Assembly: GCA_036497565.1 (NCBI GenBank)
Contig: DASXJE010000006.1
Coordinates: 1-64,000, forward strand
Reading direction: 5' to 3'
Origin: Mycobacteriales bacterium
Lineage (GTDB): Bacteria; Actinomycetota; Actinomycetes; Mycobacteriales; QHCD01
Length of the DNA: 64,000 nt
Made by a program: the position numbers and the translations under genes. The notes beneath the pieces were generated by a model that was not told the DNA's origin, searched no databases, and saw only the letters and a program-made list of their open reading frames with translations. Positions within the stretch are counted from its first letter, which is position 1, and each line of letters begins with the position of its first letter. Below are positions 17,495 through 26,247 of this stretch, in pieces.

Positions 17495-19084
17495 TCAGGG
17501 GTGGGCGGCGCCGGCTGCGGGCTCGAAGCTGCCCACGAGCCCGTGCTGCGTGGCATACAGCGTCGCGCTGGCCCGGCTGGAGACCCCGAGTTTGCTGTAG
17601 ATGTGTTCCACGTGGTTGGCGACGGTCTTCGGCGAGACCACGAGTTCGGCGGCGATCTGCCGGTTCGAACGGCCACGCGCCAGCAGTCCCAGTACCTCCA
17701 CCTCGCGGGCCGTAAGCCCCGCGGGCCAGGCGCGCAGGGCGGGCGCCCGATGGCCCGCCGCGGCCAACACCGCATCGACCGCGGCGCCGTCCAGGCGCCC
17801 GGCGGTGACCTCGGCGCGCAACTCCCGCACGATCCGGTCTGGAGGCAGCGCGGGCCGGTACGGACGGGGTTCGGTCCTGGCGTGATAGCTGTCCGCCGCG
17901 GCGAGCAGCCGGTCCGCGGGAGTCAGCGCGGCGGCGGTCAATCCGCCAGGATAGCCGGACCCGTCCAATCGCTCGTGGTGACGGGTCGCGATCACCCGAC
18001 TGGCATCCAATCCGGTCAGCCGGGCGAGCATGCGGTCGGTCAGATACGGATGCAGGCGGACGCGTTCGAACTCGGCCTTGGTCAACGGACCGGGCTTGTC
18101 CCAGATCGCGTTCGACACTCCGAGTCGGCCGAGGTCGTGCACGTAACCGGCCCGGCGCAACGTCACGACGTCGTGGTCGGAGTGTCCGGACAGCCGGGCC
18201 GCTTCGCCGACGAGGTTCGCGACGCCTCGCGAATGCCCTGCCAGGTAAGGAGATTTGAGATCTACGAGGTCGGCCATCGCCATCAGGACATCGTCGAGTT
18301 CGGTGCCGCTGACCCGGCGGGACAGCTCCGGCTCGGCGGCCAGGATCGCGTCCCAGTCAGCCGCCTCGTCGAGACCGTCGAGGACATCCGGCGCATGGTC
18401 GAAGAACAGGTCGACGACGGTCGGGTCGAAGTCTGCACTGCGGTTTCTCCGGGCGATCGTCCGTGCGGCGTCGATGCCGCGCCGCCGGCTGAAGATCTCG
18501 ATCGGGCTGGCGAAATGCACCAGTCTGGCGGGCAGGCAGATCTCGTCGCCCACGCGATGGTCGGGATAGCCCTTGCCGTCCCACTGCTCGTAACCCTGAC
18601 GCAGCGCCGCGCAGACCTCGTCGTTCAGCCCGATCCGGCCGGCGAACTGGGCGGCCAACGTGGAGTGGGTCGCCATGAACGCGAGCACCTCCTTCTGCCC
18701 CGAGAATGCGAAGGTGGCCAGCCGCTTGGCACGGGCCGGCCCGGTGCCGTGCGAGCCCACCCGCCGGAGGATGAAGGAGATGGTTTGCGCCGTGCTCATG
18801 TCGAGCGTCTCGAATCCGTCGCCCTTGAGGGCGATGTCGTCCCCGAACCATTTCGCCTGCTCAGCCGCGTCGGCGTGGCAGTAGACGTTCATCATCAGCC
18901 CGAGGTAGTAGGTGGCCTCACGCTCGGCGTCGCTCGCGCCGGCGAGGTCGGCCAGCCGGAGCGCCACCACCGTCTGGCGCATGCAGTGCGCCATGGGTTG
19001 CCCGAGGCCGAGGTCGGCGGCGTAGGACAGGGTCGCCACGAGTTCCGCGATCCTGATGCTCCCCGTGCCCGGCCCACCGGCCAT
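17495..19084 (-). CDS. HD-GYP phosphodiesterase-like protein with C-terminal LuxR helix-turn-helix
   Basis: About 529 residues. The N-terminal half is a degenerate HD-like domain. The middle is an HD-GYP domain ([10 protein letters not shown], later [15 protein letters not shown]), a fold that hydrolyses cyclic di-GMP or related messengers. The C-terminal LuxR-type helix-turn-helix reads [22 protein letters not shown]. The fusion implies nucleotide signalling or hydrolysis directly linked to transcription. I place the start at ATG 19084, 17 bases after the response-regulator gene; an earlier in-frame start would overlap that gene. It probably shares the operon with the two-component pair. Confidence 0.88.
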   Translation of the reverse strand: MAGGPGTGSIRIAELVATLSYAADLGLGQPMAHCMRQTVVALRLADLAGASDAEREATYYLGLMMNVYCHADAAEQAKWFGDDIALKGDGFETLDMSTAQTISFILRRVGSHGTGPARAKRLATFAFSGQKEVLAFMATHSTLAAQFAGRIGLNDEVCAALRQGYEQWDGKGYPDHRVGDEICLPARLVHFASPIEIFSRRRGIDAARTIARRNRSADFDPTVVDLFFDHAPDVLDGLDEAADWDAILAAEPELSRRVSGTELDDVLMAMADLVDLKSPYLAGHSRGVANLVGEAARLSGHSDHDVVTLRRAGYVHDLGRLGVSNAIWDKPGPLTKAEFERVRLHPYLTDRMLARLTGLDASRVIATRHHERLDGSGYPGGLTAAALTPADRLLAAADSYHARTEPRPYRPALPPDRIVRELRAEVTAGRLDGAAVDAVLAAAGHRAPALRAWPAGLTAREVEVLGLLARGRSNRQIAAELVVSPKTVANHVEHIYSKLGVSSRASATLYATQHGLVGSFEPAAGAAHP

Positions 19085-19101
19085 GACTACAGCGTAGGCC
19101 C

Positions 19102-19731
19102 TCAGGAACCGGTCGAGCCGAGTCCGTGCCGCTGCGCCCACAATGCCGCTTGCGTGCGATCCGCGACGCCGATGCTGGCGAAGACCCGGGTCAGATGAGC
19201 CTTGACCGTGCGCTCGGAGATACCGAGTGCCCGGCCGATTTGCTTGTTGGCCAGGCCTCGTACGACGAGTCTCAGCACCTCACGCTCCCGGTCGGTGAGC
19301 TCGTCGTCCGACCGCGCGGTACGCCGCGACAACAAGGTGCGCGCCACCTTCGAGTCGATCGGCGACTCGCCGTCGGCGGCGGCGCGGACCCCGCGGATCA
19401 ACTCCTCCGGTTTGGCGTCCTTGAGCAGATAACCGACTGCGCCGGCGTCCACCGCGTCGAGCACCAGCTCGCGGTCGCTGAAGGAGGTGAGTACGACGAC
19501 CGCCACGGACGGATCCGCCGCGACGATCGCCCGGGTGGCCTCGACACCACCCATCCCGGGCATGGACAGGTCCATGAGGATCACGTCCGGGCGCAGGTCG
19601 GCGGCGGCGGCGACCGCTTCCGCACCGTCGGAGGCCGACGCGACGACGGAGATGTCACCGACGGCGGTGAGCAACGACTCCAGTCCGGCTCGCAACAGCC
19701 GATGGTCGTCGACCAGGAGCACGCGGATCAC
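19102..19731 (-). CDS. NarL/FixJ-family response regulator
   Basis: 209 residues. The receiver domain has [14 protein letters not shown], phospho-acceptor Asp in [10 protein letters not shown], conserved Thr/Ser (VVLTSF) and Lys ([10 protein letters not shown]). The LuxR helix-turn-helix is [28 protein letters not shown]. It overlaps the kinase gene by ATGA and is followed by the HD-GYP-LuxR gene. Confidence 0.95.
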   Translation of the reverse strand: MIRVLLVDDHRLLRAGLESLLTAVGDISVVASASDGAEAVAAAADLRPDVILMDLSMPGMGGVEATRAIVAADPSVAVVVLTSFSDRELVLDAVDAGAVGYLLKDAKPEELIRGVRAAADGESPIDSKVARTLLSRRTARSDDELTDREREVLRLVVRGLANKQIGRALGISERTVKAHLTRVFASIGVADRTQAALWAQRHGLGSTGS

Positions 19732-21098
19732 GTCGCGGGCACCTCCAGCCGGATGCGCGTACCCCGGCCCGCCGCGGAGTCGACCTCGAGGGAGGCATCG
19801 GCGTCGGTGGCGAGATCGCGCAGCAGCCGCAGACCGAAATGGCCCCGATCGCCGGTCTGGCTCGGAACCGCCGGGTCGAATCCCACGCCGTCGTCGGCCA
19901 TGGTCAGCACCAGCAGGTCGCCGACCCGGCGCAACTCGACGTCGACCTGCGTCGCCTGCGCATGTGACACCACGTTGCGCAGCGCCTCCTGCGCCACCCG
20001 GAACACGAGCTCCTCGGCCTCCGGCGCCGCGTCGATCTCGTCCGGAACCGAAAGATGGACGTCGACGCCGCGGTCGGAAACCGTCGACGCCAGGTCGGCC
20101 AGCACCGCCGACAGTCCCGAGGTATGCAGGCTGGGCGGATAGATCTCGACGAGGAGCGACCGCAACGACCGGATCCCCCGGTGCACCGTGTCGGCGGCGC
20201 TGCGCAGGACGTGCGAGTCGTCCGGGCGGCCGGACCTGTTGGCTCGCTCCGCCGAGCCGGACAGCGAGTACGACGCCGCGACCAGATCCTGCACGACGCC
20301 GTCGTGCAGGTCACCGGCGATGCGCCTCCGGGCGGTGTCGGATGCCGCGAGTGCATCGTGCATCAGCCGCTCGCGTTCCTGCTGGCTCGCGTCCAACCGG
20401 CGGGCCATGCGCCGGGCGAGCGGGATCTGCACCAGTTGCAGCGCGACCAGCATTCCCAGGGTGATCGGCGCGAACTCCACCCAGATCCGGTGCTCCCGAT
20501 CGGTCACCGCGCGATAGGAGGAGTAGGTCTCGAACAACAGCCGCTGACCGGACGGTGTGCGGACCGGCTGGTAGACCTCGAGCAGCTGGCCGTGACCGCG
20601 CTCGAAACTGTTCTCCGGCTGGGACAGTTCGCTGACGGCAGCGTCCGCGTGGTTCTGGCGCAGAGCGTCGAGTTCCTCCGAGTCCAGCGGGTAGACCTTG
20701 CCGATCAGCCGTGGCTCGTCGGAGTAGACGACCCGGCCGGAGGGAGTCCAGAGTTTGACCCGGATGACGGTGCGGCCGTTGACGATGCCGCCCGCCGCGG
20801 CGTTCATTCGGCGCAGGGCTGCCGGATCGCCCGCAACGAGACCATCGGTCAAGGCGGGCTGGATCACCGCACGGCCGAATGCGGCCGTCACGAGGCGGGC
20901 GTCGGCAATGGCCTCGTCCCGCGCGATCCCGCGGCTCACCAGCCCGCCGACGACGGCGACGATGACAAGGGCGACGACTCCGGCGGCCGCGAACTGGCGT
21001 ACGGCGCGGCGGGTGTAGTTCGTGCGGGGCGGGGGGGTTCGTCCCCCGGCCGGACGCACGGGGACGTCGGCTATCGGTTTCGCGTCGACGTCCGTCAT
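19728..21098 (-). CDS. NarX-type sensor histidine kinase (HisKA_3)
   Basis: About 456 residues. An N-terminal membrane helix (near residues 35-55) and a second near 215-235 flank an extracytoplasmic sensor of about 160 residues. The dimerisation/phosphoacceptor motif TARRRIAGDLHDGVVQDL is of the HisKA_3 class, and the HATPase domain has EALRNVVSHAQA, DDGVGFD and GHFGLRLLRDLA. The ATG at 21098 gives MTDVDAK; an earlier ATG in frame would overlap the protein kinase gene. It phosphorylates the regulator encoded immediately downstream. Confidence 0.93.
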   Translation of the reverse strand: MTDVDAKPIADVPVRPAGGRTPPPRTNYTRRAVRQFAAAGVVALVIVAVVGGLVSRGIARDEAIADARLVTAAFGRAVIQPALTDGLVAGDPAALRRMNAAAGGIVNGRTVIRVKLWTPSGRVVYSDEPRLIGKVYPLDSEELDALRQNHADAAVSELSQPENSFERGHGQLLEVYQPVRTPSGQRLLFETYSSYRAVTDREHRIWVEFAPITLGMLVALQLVQIPLARRMARRLDASQQERERLMHDALAASDTARRRIAGDLHDGVVQDLVAASYSLSGSAERANRSGRPDDSHVLRSAADTVHRGIRSLRSLLVEIYPPSLHTSGLSAVLADLASTVSDRGVDVHLSVPDEIDAAPEAEELVFRVAQEALRNVVSHAQATQVDVELRRVGDLLVLTMADDGVGFDPAVPSQTGDRGHFGLRLLRDLATDADASLEVDSAAGRGTRIRLEVPAT

Positions 21099-21121
21099 CG
21101 GCCCTGCCCTCGCTCGTACGG

Positions 21122-22048
21122 TCAAGGGCTCAGTCTGCCTTGACCCGGGCGGCGCAGGGGCGCGGAGCGGGGAGCCGGAGCGGGGAGCCGGGCCGGACCA
21201 CCGCTCGGGAGCGCCGCGGTCGCCCATTCCGGCCAGGTGGGGGCCGATCCCGCGGGGAGGGCCGCCGCGAGCTCGGTGAGGAGATGGGCCGCGTCGGCGG
21301 GTCGGGCCGCCGGATCGGGGTCCCGCAGCCGGGTCAGCACCGTCGCCAGCTCGATCGGCAGCGCCCCGAGATCTTCCGGCAGCCAATCGACGTCCCCGAC
21401 AGCGGCCTCGGCGAGGATCGTGCCGAGCGCGTAGAGGTCGGCCGCGGGCTCAGCCGCGGCACCGCGCTCCTGCTCGGGCGCGCGGTAGCCGTCGCTGCCC
21501 TGGGGTGCGTCCGCCCGGCCGGCGGTCCCGATCGGGCAGGCGAGACCGAGATCGAGCAGCACCGGCCGGCCCTCGCGGATGACGACGTTCTCCGGCTTCA
21601 GGTCGCGGTGCACGAAACCCCGGCCGTGCAGGTAGTGCAGCGCGCCGGCGAGATGCATCCCCAAAAGTACGAGGTCGGCGGGCCCGAGCGGGCCGTCGTC
21701 GATGACGGTGTCGAGGCTCGGTCCCTCGACGTACTCGAGGACGAGGTGGGGCAGCGGTTCATCCGAACCGTCGTGGAGCAGGCGTTGGAAGCCGGTGTGC
21801 CGGATCTGCCCCAGCAGTACGGCCTCGGCCCGCAACGTCGCGGCGGATCGCGGCTCCGCGGCGTACGACGGACGGGGCAGCTTGACGGCGACGGGCGCCC
21901 ACCGATCGATCGACCAGGCCAGCCACATCTCCCGCCGTACGCCGTCGCCCAGCAACTCCCAGGCGAGCAGCCCCGGCAGCAGGAGATCTCCCGGGCCCGC
22001 GGACCAGCTGTCGGCCGTCGCGGCGGGTGTCGTCTCGGAGAGGGTCAC
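21122..22048 (-). CDS. Serine/threonine protein kinase next to an SR-repeat peptide gene
   Basis: 308 residues. A Hanks-type kinase core: the ATP-anchoring Lys in VAVKLPRPS, catalytic HRDLKPENVV, DLGLA in place of DFG, and APE-like APEQE in the activation segment. The C-terminus is Pro/Ala/Arg-rich, with no clear membrane helix or sensor domain, unlike PknB-type kinases. It lies 98 bases downstream of the gene for a 37-residue peptide with six Ser-Arg repeats, with a strong hairpin between them. Phosphorylation of that peptide is an attractive inference, not shown by sequence. Confidence 0.9.
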   Translation of the reverse strand: MTLSETTPAATADSWSAGPGDLLLPGLLAWELLGDGVRREMWLAWSIDRWAPVAVKLPRPSYAAEPRSAATLRAEAVLLGQIRHTGFQRLLHDGSDEPLPHLVLEYVEGPSLDTVIDDGPLGPADLVLLGMHLAGALHYLHGRGFVHRDLKPENVVIREGRPVLLDLGLACPIGTAGRADAPQGSDGYRAPEQERGAAAEPAADLYALGTILAEAAVGDVDWLPEDLGALPIELATVLTRLRDPDPAARPADAAHLLTELAAALPAGSAPTWPEWATAALPSGGPARLPAPAPRSAPLRRPGQGRLSP

Positions 22049-22092
22049 GGTGCGCCTGTCCTGGAGGGAGGTGGGTCTGAGATGGTCGAGGT

Positions 22093-22129
22093 CGGACGGG
22101 GCCGGCGCATTGATCGCCGGCCCCGTCCG
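22093..22129. terminator. Strong 15-bp hairpin between SR-peptide and kinase genes
   Basis: CGGACGGGGCCGGCG (22093-22107) and CGCCGGCCCCGTCCG (22115-22129) are perfect complements around a 7-base loop. It follows the stop codon of the small peptide gene by 16 bases. There is no U-tract, so it may be a terminator, an attenuator that lowers kinase expression, or an mRNA-stabilising structure that lets the peptide be made in excess. Confidence 0.75.
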
Positions 22130-22145
22130 GATTTCACCTCACCGT

Positions 22146-22259
22146 TCAGTCGCGCGAGCGCGAGCGGGAACGGCTACGCGACCGGCTGTGGCGCCGACCG
22201 TGGTGCGACGGGTGCGAAACAACGGCACCGCGAATGCGGCCTTGACTCGTCTTGGACAT
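22146..22259 (-). CDS. 37-residue Ser-Arg repeat peptide
   Basis: A short gene: 37 residues, N-terminus MSKTSQGRIRGAVVS, a His-rich middle (HPSHHGRRH), then six Ser-Arg dipeptides and a final Asp. The ATG follows GAGAGGGGGTGA at good distance and lies 5 bases after the ABC exporter stop, so the ribosome site overlaps the exporter's last codons. Ser is encoded by AGC, TCG and TCC and Arg by CGG, CGT and CGC, so the dipeptide repeat is not just a DNA repeat. It resembles eukaryotic SR-protein tails, substrates of SR kinases. Possible roles: exported peptide precursor, kinase substrate, nucleic-acid-binding peptide. No family recognised. Confidence 0.7.
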   Translation of the reverse strand: MSKTSQGRIRGAVVSHPSHHGRRHSRSRSRSRSRSRD

Positions 22260-22264
22260 AAGGT

Positions 22265-24061
22265 TCACCCCCTCTCGGTGCTCGTGGTGAACACGGGAAG
22301 CGTGGTGCTCACCGTGGAGGATTCGAGGGACGCCGGGCGCCCGTTGCGGCGCCGGGCGGCGCCGTGGTTTTCGATCCGACCGCCGTCGAGCACGACCACG
22401 CGGTCGGCGAGGGCGGCGACCGCCGGATCGTGGGTGACGAGCAGGGTCGCGCGACCGGTCGAGGCCCGGCGCAGCGCGGACATCACCGCCGTGGCCGATT
22501 GGGCGTCGAGGCCCGAGGTCGGTTCATCGAGGAGCAGGACCGGGGCGTCGCGGACCACGGCCCGGGCGAGTGCGAGGCGGCGCCGCTGGCCGCCGGAGAG
22601 GCGCACGCCGCCCTCCCCCACCACCGCGTCGTACCCGTCGGGCAGGTCGCGGACGAAGGGCTCGAGCAACGCGGTCCGGGCCGCGAGCCGGATGTCGAGG
22701 TCGGTGACCGCGGGCCGCCCGAAGGCGATGTTGTCGCGGATCGAACCGTCGAGCAGCCACGGATCCTGCGGCACGAGGGCGATCTGGCGGCGGACCGAGG
22801 CGACCGAGCAGTTCCGTACGTCGACGCCGTCGAAGGTGATGACACCGCTGTCGGGGTCGTAGAGCCGGAGCAGGAGGTTGAGCAGCGTGGACTTGCCCTC
22901 GCCCGAGCTGCCCATGATCGCGACGGTCTCGTCGATGCGGACCGTCAGGTCGACTCCGCGCAGCACAGGAAGGTCCGGTGAGTAGCCGAACCGCACGCCG
23001 GTCAGGGCGACCTCGGTGGTCAGCGCCGGGGCGGACCCGACCTCGTCGTCGCGGGGTTGGTGTTCGTCACTGTCCAGCAGTTCGACGATGCGGGCGCGGC
23101 TCGCGGCGCCCCGCGACAGGGTCGACGACAGCCGGGTGAGGGAACGCACCGGGCCGTAGAGGCTGGCGACGTAGGACAGCACGACGAGCAGGGTGCCGAT
23201 GGAGACGGCGCCGTCGGTCACCCGGATGACGCCGGCACACAGGACCAGGCCCGCACCGATCGCGAGTACCAGATCGGCGACCGGCCCCAGCCGGCGTTCC
23301 ACGCCCAGCGCATCGATCTCCGAACGCGTCGAGGAACGACCGGCGACGGCGAACTCGTGCTGTGCGCGGTCGTTCTGGTCGAATGCCTGGATCACCCGGA
23401 CGTTGCGCAGGAGGTCACCGGCGCGGGCGGCGAGCCGGCCTTGTGCAGCCCGTGCGGTGGCATGCGAGGTCCGCACCCGGGCACGCCGGCGAATCGCCAC
23501 GATCGCGAGTACCGGCGTGACCGCGAGCGCGACCCCCGCCAGCGGCGGATCCACCAGCAGCAGCACGAGCAGCATGCCGACGAGCTCGAGCGAACCGGGG
23601 ATCACGCTCTCGTACCAGACCACGAGCGAGTCCTCGGTGCGCCGTACGTCGGTGGTGAGCCGCGACACGAGTTCGGTGCTGCGGTGTCGGTCGTGGAACC
23701 GCAGCGAGAGCCCGAGCAGTCGGGTCATGAGTGCATTGCGGAGGTCGGCACCGATCCGCTCGGCGGCGACGCCGACCAGCATCTCGGCGATGTATCCGCA
23801 GGCCGCGCCGAGCAACGTAAGGAAGACGGAGGCGGCCGCGGCAACGGCGGCCAATTGCACCGTGGACAACGAGTCGAGCGGTGCCAGCCAACTCGGCATG
23901 GCCTGATGCTGCAGTCCCTGGTCGACCGCGATCGCGAGTGGCCACGGCCGGGCGAGATCGAGCACCGCCTCGGCGACGGTCAGCGCGGTTGCGGCGGAGA
24001 GCGAGCCCCGGTAGGGCCGCCGGAACTCGGCGACCGACCGGCTCACCACTGCGGTCGTCAC
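22265..24061 (-). CDS. ABC exporter, fused membrane and ATPase domains (MsbA/MDR type)
   Basis: About 598 residues. An N-terminal six-helix exporter domain (roughly residues 15-320) is followed by an ATPase domain with Walker A GSSGEGKST, Q-loop ALVPQDPWLL, signature LSGGQRRRLALARA, Walker B VLLLDEPTSGLD and the H-loop VTHDPA. No C39 peptidase domain precedes it, so it would not itself cleave a double-glycine leader. The GTG start overlaps the stop of the upstream gene (GTGA), and the SR-peptide gene follows after 5 bases. Lipids, drugs or the peptide itself are all possible cargo. Confidence 0.93.
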   Translation of the reverse strand: MTTAVVSRSVAEFRRPYRGSLSAATALTVAEAVLDLARPWPLAIAVDQGLQHQAMPSWLAPLDSLSTVQLAAVAAAASVFLTLLGAACGYIAEMLVGVAAERIGADLRNALMTRLLGLSLRFHDRHRSTELVSRLTTDVRRTEDSLVVWYESVIPGSLELVGMLLVLLLVDPPLAGVALAVTPVLAIVAIRRRARVRTSHATARAAQGRLAARAGDLLRNVRVIQAFDQNDRAQHEFAVAGRSSTRSEIDALGVERRLGPVADLVLAIGAGLVLCAGVIRVTDGAVSIGTLLVVLSYVASLYGPVRSLTRLSSTLSRGAASRARIVELLDSDEHQPRDDEVGSAPALTTEVALTGVRFGYSPDLPVLRGVDLTVRIDETVAIMGSSGEGKSTLLNLLLRLYDPDSGVITFDGVDVRNCSVASVRRQIALVPQDPWLLDGSIRDNIAFGRPAVTDLDIRLAARTALLEPFVRDLPDGYDAVVGEGGVRLSGGQRRRLALARAVVRDAPVLLLDEPTSGLDAQSATAVMSALRRASTGRATLLVTHDPAVAALADRVVVLDGGRIENHGAARRRNGRPASLESSTVSTTLPVFTTSTERG

Positions 24062-24705
24062 TGCTCGACCGACTTCATCCGGGCCAGCGTGCGGGCGCCC
24101 GCGGCGAGCAGCCCGAGGACGAAGACCAGGACACCGGCGCCGACGGCCGCCGCGAACAACGCCGACGATCCGCCCGGCCCGCCGTCGCCGGCCGACGTCA
24201 CCGCCCCGGCAGCGGCCGACCGGGTCGCTGCGACGGAGGGAACGGCCGCGGCGGGACTGGTCGTCGCAGCGGGCCGATGGGCAGACGTCCGAGCAGACGT
24301 CCGGGCGGCCGGTGTAGTCGCGCGGTGCGCAGACGGTGTCGTAGCCGTGGCGGTTGCGGGGGGCGCCGGCGTCCGGGCGGGCAGCGTGGTCGCCGGTTTG
24401 GTGGGCGTGACGGGAGGTGTCGCCGCGGGTTGTGGGGTGATCGCCGTCGGCGCCGGCGCAGGGTGCGCGTCGTCGTGCCCGGGCCCGCTCCGACCCGGGG
24501 CGCCCTGACCGGGTCCGCCGCCATGATGCTCGTCGCCGCGCCCCTGGTCCGCGCTGGAGACCGAGCCGCCCGAACCAGGGCCGCCCGAACCAGGGCCGTG
24601 GTCGGCGGCGGCGACCGACGGGATCAGCAGCACCGGGCCGGCGATGAGCACGGCGACGAGCGCCCACACCCACCAACCCGATCGCCCGTCCCGCGTAGCC
24701 CGCAT
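24058..24705 (-). CDS. Secreted Pro/Thr/Ala-rich membrane-anchored protein
   Basis: 215 residues. An N-terminal signal or anchor (WWVWALVAVLIAGPVLLIPSVAAA) precedes a Gly/Ser/His-rich region, a long low-complexity Pro/Thr/Ala stalk, and a C-terminal membrane helix (LFAAAVGAGVLVFVLGLLAAG) with a short basic tail. The shape suggests a stalk spanning the envelope, possibly O-mannosylated on its many Thr/Ser. The ATG follows AGGAG. It is the first gene of the exporter/SR-peptide operon and is coupled to the exporter by GTGA. No known family recognised. Confidence 0.75.
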   Translation of the reverse strand: MRATRDGRSGWWVWALVAVLIAGPVLLIPSVAAADHGPGSGGPGSGGSVSSADQGRGDEHHGGGPGQGAPGRSGPGHDDAHPAPAPTAITPQPAATPPVTPTKPATTLPARTPAPPATATATTPSAHRATTPAARTSARTSAHRPAATTSPAAAVPSVAATRSAAAGAVTSAGDGGPGGSSALFAAAVGAGVLVFVLGLLAAGARTLARMKSVEQ

Positions 24706-24731
24706 CAGATCTCCTGGGTGCCGTGTCGCTG

Positions 24732-24747
24732 TGCACCGTGCGGTGCA
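24732..24747. promoter_or_regulatory. Palindromic operator candidate upstream of the exporter operon
   Basis: TGCACCG-TG-CGGTGCA, perfect 7-base arms with a 2-base centre, 27 bases upstream of the ATG at 24705 and 215 bases before the LCP gene on the other strand. The size and symmetry fit a dimeric repressor. No regulator gene is adjacent. Confidence 0.5.
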
Positions 24748-24962
24748 TCGAGTTCACCGTGACGTCACTCAGGTCGGGTCGTCCATCGCACCTTGGTCGT
24801 AGTACCTGCGCACCGGTCGCCCTCCGACCGGCGGTAGCAGTGGCCAGATCCGACCAAACCTCCACCCGTCCGGTGGCCGCCGGTAGCCTGAGCATTGAAG
24901 GGTTCTCCGCGGCTGGGCCGCGAGCGCACCGAACACCATGCTTGCGAGGAGAGGCACCTGCC

Positions 24963-26123
24963 GTGTCCGATCCCCAAGCCCCATTGCCGAAGTCGCCCGG
25001 GGGCTCCGGACGACATCGGGCGGCGTTCGCGGGCAAGGTGATCGCCGCCGTGGTGTCGCTGGTGGTCCTGGTGGCCAGCGGTACGGCGTGGGCCCTCTAC
25101 ACGCGCTTCAACGGCCAGGTCACGCATCTGGGTCGTGGGGTCATCGAGTCCCCGAAGCAGGGCGGGGGCCACGACGTCGACGGGGTCGACCAGAACATTC
25201 TGCTGGTCGGTAACGACAGCCGCGGCGGCCTGACCAACCGCCAGCTCCGGGAGCTGGGGACGCAGGTCAACGCGGGCTTCAACACCGACACGATCCTGCT
25301 CGTTCACATCCCCGCCGACGGCCGGAAGGCGACCGTGGTGTCCTTCCCCCGCGACTCCTACGTGACCATCCCGGGTTATCGCAGCAACAAGATCAACGCG
25401 GCGTACGCCGACGGCGCCTGCCTTCCCCCCGGAGCGACCCAGTCACAGTGCGGCGGCACCCTGACCGGGGCGGAGAAGACAGCAGGAGCCAGGGAGCTGG
25501 TCAAAACCGTGAGCGCACTGACCGGCCTGCACATCGACCATTACGTCGAGGTCGGGCTGCTCGGCTTCTACCAGATCAGCAAGGTGCTCAACGGCGTCGA
25601 GATCTGCCTGAAGGCGCCCGCGAAAGACCACTACTCCGGGATCGACCTGCCGGCCGGCAGACAGAAGATCGAGGGCACCCAGGCGCTGGCTTTCGTGCGG
25701 CAACGGCACGGCATCCCCGGCGGTGACCTGGGCCGGATCAAGCGCCAGCAGGCCTTCCTCGGCGCCGTGGCGCACCAGATCCTCAGTGCCGGCACACTGC
25801 TCAACCCGATCCGGCTCAACCAGTTACTCGACGCGGTGTCGAAGTCGCTCACCACCGACAACGACGGACTGGACCTGCTGAGGCTGGCCGGTCAGATGCG
25901 TGACATCGCCGCCGGCAACGTGGTCTTCAAGACCGTTCCGATCGCGAGTCTCAGCTACTCCGCCGGCGGAATACCCGACGCCATCGAGCTGGACAAGGCG
26001 AAGCTCCCGGGCTTCTTCTCCACCATCGTCAGCGGCCACCCCACGCACCGATCGACGTCGCACAAATCGTCGTCGGCCAACCGGCCGGCCCGGACCGCGG
26101 CGAGCAAGAGCTGCGTGTACTGA
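24963..26123 (+). CDS. LytR-CpsA-Psr (LCP) family cell-wall ligase
   Basis: 386 residues. A cytosolic N-terminus, one membrane helix (KVIAAVVSLVVLVASGTAWAL) and an extracellular LCP domain with the conserved DQNILLVGNDSR, NTDTILLVHIPAD, VVSFPRDSYV and an Arg-rich catalytic pocket (LAFVRQRHGIPGGDLGRIKRQQ). LCP enzymes attach polymers such as arabinogalactan or teichoic acid from a lipid carrier to peptidoglycan. The GTG start follows GAGGAGAGG. The C-terminal tail is Ser/Lys-rich. A TTA codon is at 25824-25826. It diverges from the exporter/SR-peptide operon. Confidence 0.93.
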   Translation: MSDPQAPLPKSPGGSGRHRAAFAGKVIAAVVSLVVLVASGTAWALYTRFNGQVTHLGRGVIESPKQGGGHDVDGVDQNILLVGNDSRGGLTNRQLRELGTQVNAGFNTDTILLVHIPADGRKATVVSFPRDSYVTIPGYRSNKINAAYADGACLPPGATQSQCGGTLTGAEKTAGARELVKTVSALTGLHIDHYVEVGLLGFYQISKVLNGVEICLKAPAKDHYSGIDLPAGRQKIEGTQALAFVRQRHGIPGGDLGRIKRQQAFLGAVAHQILSAGTLLNPIRLNQLLDAVSKSLTTDNDGLDLLRLAGQMRDIAAGNVVFKTVPIASLSYSAGGIPDAIELDKAKLPGFFSTIVSGHPTHRSTSHKSSSANRPARTAASKSCVY

Positions 26124-26247
26124 CCGCCGCATGAACGCTCACCGTTGAACGTTCACCGTCCCGTCGACGTGGTGTGAGGGTACGGGCCGCCCGGCATCCC
26201 AGAGCTCCTGACCGGCCGGCTGCCTCCGGCGGAATGGGAGTCGCGCG

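Noticed and set aside
22265-25036. A 923-residue form of the ABC exporter
   Set aside because: The extra N-terminus is low-complexity and would overlap the membrane stalk gene and the LCP gene. The GTG at 24061, coupled to the upstream stop, gives the normal exporter length.
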